From: Paenalicyclobacillus mengziensis
GTDB taxonomy: Bacteria; Bacillota; Bacilli; Alicyclobacillales; Alicyclobacillaceae
DNA length: 64,000 nt
Direction: 5' to 3'
Assembly: GCF_017298635.1 (NCBI RefSeq)
Contig: NZ_CP071182.1
Location: 3,758,001-3,822,000 of the forward strand
Shown: positions 60,501-64,000 of the stretch, one piece after another
Layout: each line of letters begins with the position of its first letter
How positions within the stretch are numbered: position 1 is the stretch's first letter
Notes under the pieces: generated by a model
The model's database searches: none
The model's input: only the letters and a program-made list of their open reading frames with translations
Told to the model about the DNA's origin: nothing
Made by a program: the position numbers and the translations under genes

Positions 60501-61507
60501 TCTCCCGATTCCCCTCCGTCAATCATTGGAATCTGAATTTCAACGGCTGTGCCTCTGGCAGGCCGCCAGAAATCGCATCTGCCGCCAAGAGCCAATGCCC
60601 GTTCCCTCATCATCTGCATCCCGTACGAATCTCCGCCGTTGTCTGATTCCGGAATCCCTACACCATCGTCCATAATGGTCAATTTCCAGGTTGTTCCGGA
60701 TTGTTCCCAGATGACTTGAATCGTCGAGGCTTCTGCATGTTTCAGTACGTTCGACACCGCTTCCTGAAGTATCCGAAACAGTTGCTCCTCGACAGCGGGT
60801 TCGACATGCACGTCGGTCTTGTCGGTAAACGTACATTTTAAATTGTGCCGGTCAGCAATGGCCGACAAAAAACTGCTCGCGGCTTCATCAAATCGGCGAC
60901 CTTCGAGTTCTACGGGCCGCAAGTGCAGCAACAGTGCACGCATTTCTCGTTGTGCGGCGTTCGCGATACCTGCAATTTGGTGAAGTGTATCTGGTAACGC
61001 TTCCGATTTTTGCTGCTCCTGTTTGAGCGCTGAGGAAGTCAGCATGGCTAAGGCAAACAACTGTTGACTGACGGAGTCGTGCAATTCTCGTGCAAGTCTT
61101 TGCCGTTCGTGGACCGCTGCAAGTTGTTCTGCCTCTGAGGCCAGCAAACGATTTTCTTCAGCCAGTTTGCGCAGGGTTTTCACTTGTTCCTCAATCTGCA
61201 CGGCCATGAGGTTAAACTGTCGACCAATTCTAGAGATTTCATCTCCCTCGTCGACACGCTCGATGCGGTGCTGCAACCGTCCTGCTGCAATCAAAGCTGC
61301 GGCCTCTTCGAGGTTGTACAAACGGCGCAGGAACGGTTGCGTGACCGTGTAGCCAACACCGAAGCCTACCATCACCCAGATGCCTGTGATAATCACTTCA
61401 CCCCATAAATTTTGACCAGCAATCAAGTGCATCCAAACAATGAAGGTGACGGTTGAGAGCAGCGGCAGGAGTGTTGTCGCGAGCAATACCTTTCCTCGTG
61501 TCGTCAT
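60497..61507 (-). CDS. liaS: LiaS-like sensor histidine kinase
   Basis: 336 residues. Two N-terminal membrane helices separated by a very short loop mark an intramembrane-sensing kinase. A HAMP domain, the HisKA_3 dimerisation site (RQRLARELHDSVSQQL, His phospho-acceptor) and HATPase motifs (DDGVGIPES, GMQMMRERALALGG) follow. It autophosphorylates and activates LiaR under envelope stress. It lies 3 bp downstream of liaF. Confidence 0.88.
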   Translation of the reverse strand: MTTRGKVLLATTLLPLLSTVTFIVWMHLIAGQNLWGEVIITGIWVMVGFGVGYTVTQPFLRRLYNLEEAAALIAAGRLQHRIERVDEGDEISRIGRQFNLMAVQIEEQVKTLRKLAEENRLLASEAEQLAAVHERQRLARELHDSVSQQLFALAMLTSSALKQEQQKSEALPDTLHQIAGIANAAQREMRALLLHLRPVELEGRRFDEAASSFLSAIADRHNLKCTFTDKTDVHVEPAVEEQLFRILQEAVSNVLKHAEASTIQVIWEQSGTTWKLTIMDDGVGIPESDNGGDSYGMQMMRERALALGGRCDFWRPARGTAVEIQIPMIDGGESGE

Positions 61508-61510
61508 TGG

Positions 61511-62305
61511 TTACACCCTGACAATTTGAACGTCGCCAATCTTGAGTCGAACGTTCAAACGAACCCGCTTGCTGGCGGTATCAAATGCCACATCCTGATA
61601 ATGAACACATCGGCCAGTACCGCTCTCGGCATGTTCAAAAATGTTGACGTCGCCAATATTCATCTCCACATTCGTTTCAATGGGCAGACTAGCAGGGACG
61701 AGGACCCTCACATCGCCAATCCAGCCTTCTATTCGAAGCTCATATGTTTTGTCTTCAAGGTGGGCTGTCGCCAGGTTAATGCGAACATCCCCAATACCGT
61801 GCCAGATATCGAGGTCCTTGAGTACCCAGGGCTGGCTGCCAAGTGATACATCGCCAATCCAATGCCGATTTGCCGTACGCGGGGCTTTCCATCCACCCCA
61901 ATCTCCGAAAGCATCCTTCCATACCACGTCATGTTCTTTCCCGTCTATATGCACGGAAATCTTTGGCCCCCGTCTCCGGAATGGTGATGGAAAAAATACC
62001 TGAAGCCCAACGAATATGAGAACGGAAGCCCAAAACACACCCGTTGCAGATACTGCAGCGAGAACCGGGCTGAGACCACTGTTGTGGAGGAACAAAAATA
62101 CGCCGAAGAGTGCAACGACGAGCGCCCCTAAACGGACACGGCCTCGCTGTACCGTACGACCAAGACCTAGTGCCACCAGGAACAAGGGCCACAAAGCATG
62201 GAATGTCCAGATGCCCGACGCAATACCCACAATATGGAATTCAGATAACAGATACAAAAGCCCACCGAAAACCAGGATCACACCGATCCACGAAGATGTC
62301 CGCAT
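61511..62305 (-). CDS. liaF: LiaF-like membrane inhibitor
   Basis: 264 residues. Four N-terminal membrane helices (residues about 5-110) are followed by a soluble C-terminal domain of repeated beta strands with IGDV elements (WIGDVSLG, GIGDVRIN, WIGDVRVL, NIGDVNIF, KIGDVQIV), the LiaF/VraT C-terminal fold. In Bacillus, LiaF keeps LiaS inactive without stress. First gene of the liaFSR operon. Confidence 0.88.
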   Translation of the reverse strand: MRTSSWIGVILVFGGLLYLLSEFHIVGIASGIWTFHALWPLFLVALGLGRTVQRGRVRLGALVVALFGVFLFLHNSGLSPVLAAVSATGVFWASVLIFVGLQVFFPSPFRRRGPKISVHIDGKEHDVVWKDAFGDWGGWKAPRTANRHWIGDVSLGSQPWVLKDLDIWHGIGDVRINLATAHLEDKTYELRIEGWIGDVRVLVPASLPIETNVEMNIGDVNIFEHAESGTGRCVHYQDVAFDTASKRVRLNVRLKIGDVQIVRV

Positions 62306-62380
62306 TGCTTGTCACCTTGCTCTCTACCAATCTCCTCTTATCGTACAAGTCGTTTTTCTTGTTCACAACTGGCTTTGGAC

Positions 62381-62410
62381 GTAGCTTAGCTCCGTCTAAA
62401 GACGGAGGGC
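62381..62410. repeat. Short hairpin resembling an IS200/IS605 end
   Basis: CTCCGTCTaaAGACGGAG with flanking TAGCTTAG and GGCTTCC closely resembles the subterminal hairpins of IS200/IS605 elements. No transposase or tnpB is nearby, so at most it is a remnant. Confidence 0.35.
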
Positions 62411-62444
62411 TTCCAACTGTTTTGGTGACATCTCTGAAATCAAA

Positions 62445-62477
62445 ACCGCCGCACGGACTTAATGTCCGTACGGCGGT
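62445..62477 (-). terminator. Terminator of the NlpC/P60 gene
   Basis: ACCGCCGTACGGAC pairs with GTCCGTGCGGCGGT (one mismatch) around five bases, followed by TTTTG on the minus strand, 40 bp after the stop. Confidence 0.8.
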
Positions 62478-62516
62478 CTAGTTGACAAGCTTATCTTAAG
62501 ACATGCAGGGCTTGAA

Positions 62517-63389
62517 TTAATGAAACATCCGTCTGACAGCTGTTAAGTGTTTACCCCAGTAACTGCCAGGGCCAATGGAGAGATAGCCGACCTTGCCAAG
62601 CCCGCCGCCTTCCTGAATCATGCGATTGTGTCCAACGTAAATACCTACATGTTTGCCATTCTCAAAAATCAACAGGTCACCAGGACGCATGCTCCTCCGC
62701 GGGACCGTCCAGCCGACACTCTTTGCTTGAACAAGCGACGCACCACTCATCTTATATCCCAGTGCGTGGTGGTAGACATACGCGGTAAAATTAGAGCAGT
62801 CAAAGCCGTACTGCCCACGGTCCTCATTATGACCCCATCTGTATGGGGTTCCGATTTTGCTTCGCGCAACAGACAGAACGGCGTTGATTTTAGCCTGGGT
62901 AGAAGCGGACGGCAGTGCTCTCGGTTTGACGTTATAGACGCGTGTTACACCTGGCGGTAATTGACTCGCTGAGCCAGAGCGTGTCTGGTTTGCTGAGACA
63001 AAGTACGTCTTTCTTACAACGTAACCTGTTCGTCCCTGTGGGTCGCGGACGTGCCACCAGTTTGCGTTGCCACCCGCAATCACTGTAAGTGCTGTGCCTG
63101 CATGTTCGAGATGAATCCCATTCTTTGCAATCCTCTCTGTTCGACGCAACCACACGTTCCGTACAACGTGCACATGCTGAACTGTTGCTGCCTCTGCCGT
63201 CACAATTGTCTGTGGTGTAAGTGGTACATGCGAGATGGATGCCAAGGCTGGGACAACACAGGCAGCAATCAATCCGACCAACCACTTCTTCTTCAGGTGT
63301 GAAGTCGGATTGTTGTGCGAATGTGCGTTCTGTAAATCTGTACAGTTCTTATTCACGTACGTGTGGCACTGCGACCAGTTCATCAACAT
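62517..63389 (-). CDS. Secreted NlpC/P60 cell-wall hydrolase with SH3-like domain
   Basis: 290 residues. A long, basic N-terminal part (LKKKWLVGLIAACVVPALA) works as signal sequence, with a probable cut after TAEA-A. Residues about 75-130 form an SH3b-like domain (VRNVWLRRTERIAKNG), and residues about 170-290 are NlpC/P60 with Cys in YGFDCSNFTAYVY, His in GKHVGIYVGHN. The family cuts the D-Glu-diamino acid bond in peptidoglycan. The start ATG has AAGGAGG, and a second ATG two codons in is possible. A short ORF just upstream ends at the ribosome binding site. Confidence 0.88.
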   Translation of the reverse strand: MLMNWSQCHTYVNKNCTDLQNAHSHNNPTSHLKKKWLVGLIAACVVPALASISHVPLTPQTIVTAEAATVQHVHVVRNVWLRRTERIAKNGIHLEHAGTALTVIAGGNANWWHVRDPQGRTGYVVRKTYFVSANQTRSGSASQLPPGVTRVYNVKPRALPSASTQAKINAVLSVARSKIGTPYRWGHNEDRGQYGFDCSNFTAYVYHHALGYKMSGASLVQAKSVGWTVPRRSMRPGDLLIFENGKHVGIYVGHNRMIQEGGGLGKVGYLSIGPGSYWGKHLTAVRRMFH

Positions 63390-63398
63390 ATCTCCTCC

Positions 63399-63584
63399 TT
63401 AACCTCCGAGGTTAGTTGTCGGGTTCGGATAGAGGATATAGACCCGGGCTTGTCCGCCTTCACCCCAGCGAAGCCTTGTGCTTAGCTCCGCAATTATCCC
63501 CCGTACCTGTGCTTTCACAGGATTCGGCAATATAAAAAAACAACGCGGTGATTCGCGTCTATAAATAACGCTAACAAAATTCAT
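63399..63584 (-). CDS. Possible small protein coupled to the NlpC/P60 gene
   Basis: 61 codons from the ATG at 63584 to a TAA directly in front of the NlpC/P60 ribosome binding site. The sequence begins MNFVSVIYRRES and ends in NPTTNLGG. No family recognised and the ribosome binding site is weak. Support is the tight spacing to the next gene and a natural amino-acid mix. It could be a leader peptide or chance. Confidence 0.35.
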   Translation of the reverse strand: MNFVSVIYRRESPRCFFILPNPVKAQVRGIIAELSTRLRWGEGGQARVYILYPNPTTNLGG

Positions 63585-63882
63585 GGCTCTACCCCATAGA
63601 GGATTCATGGCAAGCGAGATGATACATAGCAATCGATAGGATTTATGGAAATCTCTCCACAAAACGCCAGCCACACGAACAAAAGGACACGAACTTGGAT
63701 AAAATTCCGCATTGAACAGAGGACTCGGTTTCCTGCTTCCGATTGTGTTATTATAAGGGTTGGACGGAGTGGCTTGGCGCTAGTGCAACCCATGGGACTG
63801 CACTGATTGATGGCTCCGTCTGGCAACACGGTTTGTGCGGTCTTCAAGTATTCAGAGATTGAGTTGAGGAGGGACATTACAT

Positions 63883-64000
63883 ATGGCCGAACACACATTT
63901 GACTTTGCCGGAAAACAAGTGAGCTTGCAGGGCAAGGTTTTGAAACCCGGTGACAAGGCACCGAACTTCGAAGTGCAGGCGAACGACCTGTCCATGGTGA
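63883..64000 (+). CDS. tpx: Thiol peroxidase, cut by the right end of the window
   Basis: Only the first 39 codons are present: AGKQVSLQGKVLKPGDKAPN followed by FEVQANDLSMV. This is the characteristic N-terminus of Tpx (atypical 2-Cys peroxiredoxin), which lies before the active-site Cys. The ATG has GGAGGG 9-10 bases upstream. It reduces hydroperoxides with thioredoxin. The rest lies beyond the window. Confidence 0.88.
   Translation, partial: MAEHTFDFAGKQVSLQGKVLKPGDKAPNFEVQANDLSMV

Overview
The window looks like chromosomal DNA of an aerobic, endospore-forming member of the Bacillota, most likely the Alicyclobacillaceae or close relatives. The evidence is two alpha/beta-type small acid-soluble spore proteins, a Spo0E-like phosphatase, a SpoVD/PBP2B-like transpeptidase with PASTA domains, heme A synthase, a LiaFSR-type regulatory set, strong AGGAGG ribosome binding sites with frequent GTG and TTG starts, and roughly balanced base composition. 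The genus is an inference. No rRNA or CRISPR array is present.

Positions 1-27,300 are dominated by inorganic sulfur metabolism. A minus-strand operon (3724 to 1) encodes a TauE-type exporter, a type II sulfide:quinone oxidoreductase, a DUF1641 protein and a rhodanese-metallo-beta-lactamase persulfide dioxygenase. A plus-strand operon (25403-27272) encodes DsrE-like, TusA-like and a second rhodanese-dioxygenase protein. Between them lies a molybdopterin oxidoreductase (15964-18969) with an Fe-S/NrfD-type fusion subunit (20885-22453), best read as a cytoplasmic sulfite- or polysulfide-type enzyme, preceded by a LysR regulator. An IS110-family element separates the two subunit genes. Together these suggest sulfide to persulfide to sulfite, followed by oxidation or export of sulfite.

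Inside this region, 9039-14081 (minus strand) is an unusual five-gene operon. A long-chain acyl-CoA ligase carries an extra membrane helix and coiled coil at its C-terminus, and four small proteins follow that each consist of one N-terminal membrane helix plus a Q/N/S/T-rich coiled coil. I regard this as the best candidate for an undescribed system. Also here are asnB, a GNAT acetyltransferase, an amino-acid permease, a DEDDh exonuclease and two stand-alone retropepsin-like aspartic proteases.

Positions 28,400-33,000 hold the PASTA transpeptidase, ctaA and a DUF2231 membrane protein. Positions 33,000-40,600 are an accessory region: a lysozyme-like protein, polysaccharide deacetylase remnants, a HTH-DUF1232 regulator, a divergent NRAMP transporter, a tyrosine recombinase broken by a single stop codon next to a tRNA-Phe/Gly/Cys cluster, a truncated and frameshifted CAP-domain gene, and a toxin-antitoxin module bracketed by a 46-bp direct repeat made of tRNA-Ala sequence.

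Positions 40,600-52,100 contain speH, a rhomboid protease, htpX and a surface-polysaccharide cluster (four glycosyltransferases in the stretch, UDP-glucose dehydrogenase, a UDP-glucuronate decarboxylase-like enzyme, glucose-1-phosphate cytidylyltransferase). Positions 52,400-64,000 contain a repeat protein, a MacAB-like efflux operon, a CBS protein, two SASPs, citrate synthase, LiaFSR, an NlpC/P60 hydrolase and the start of thiol peroxidase tpx. Both window ends cut through genes.
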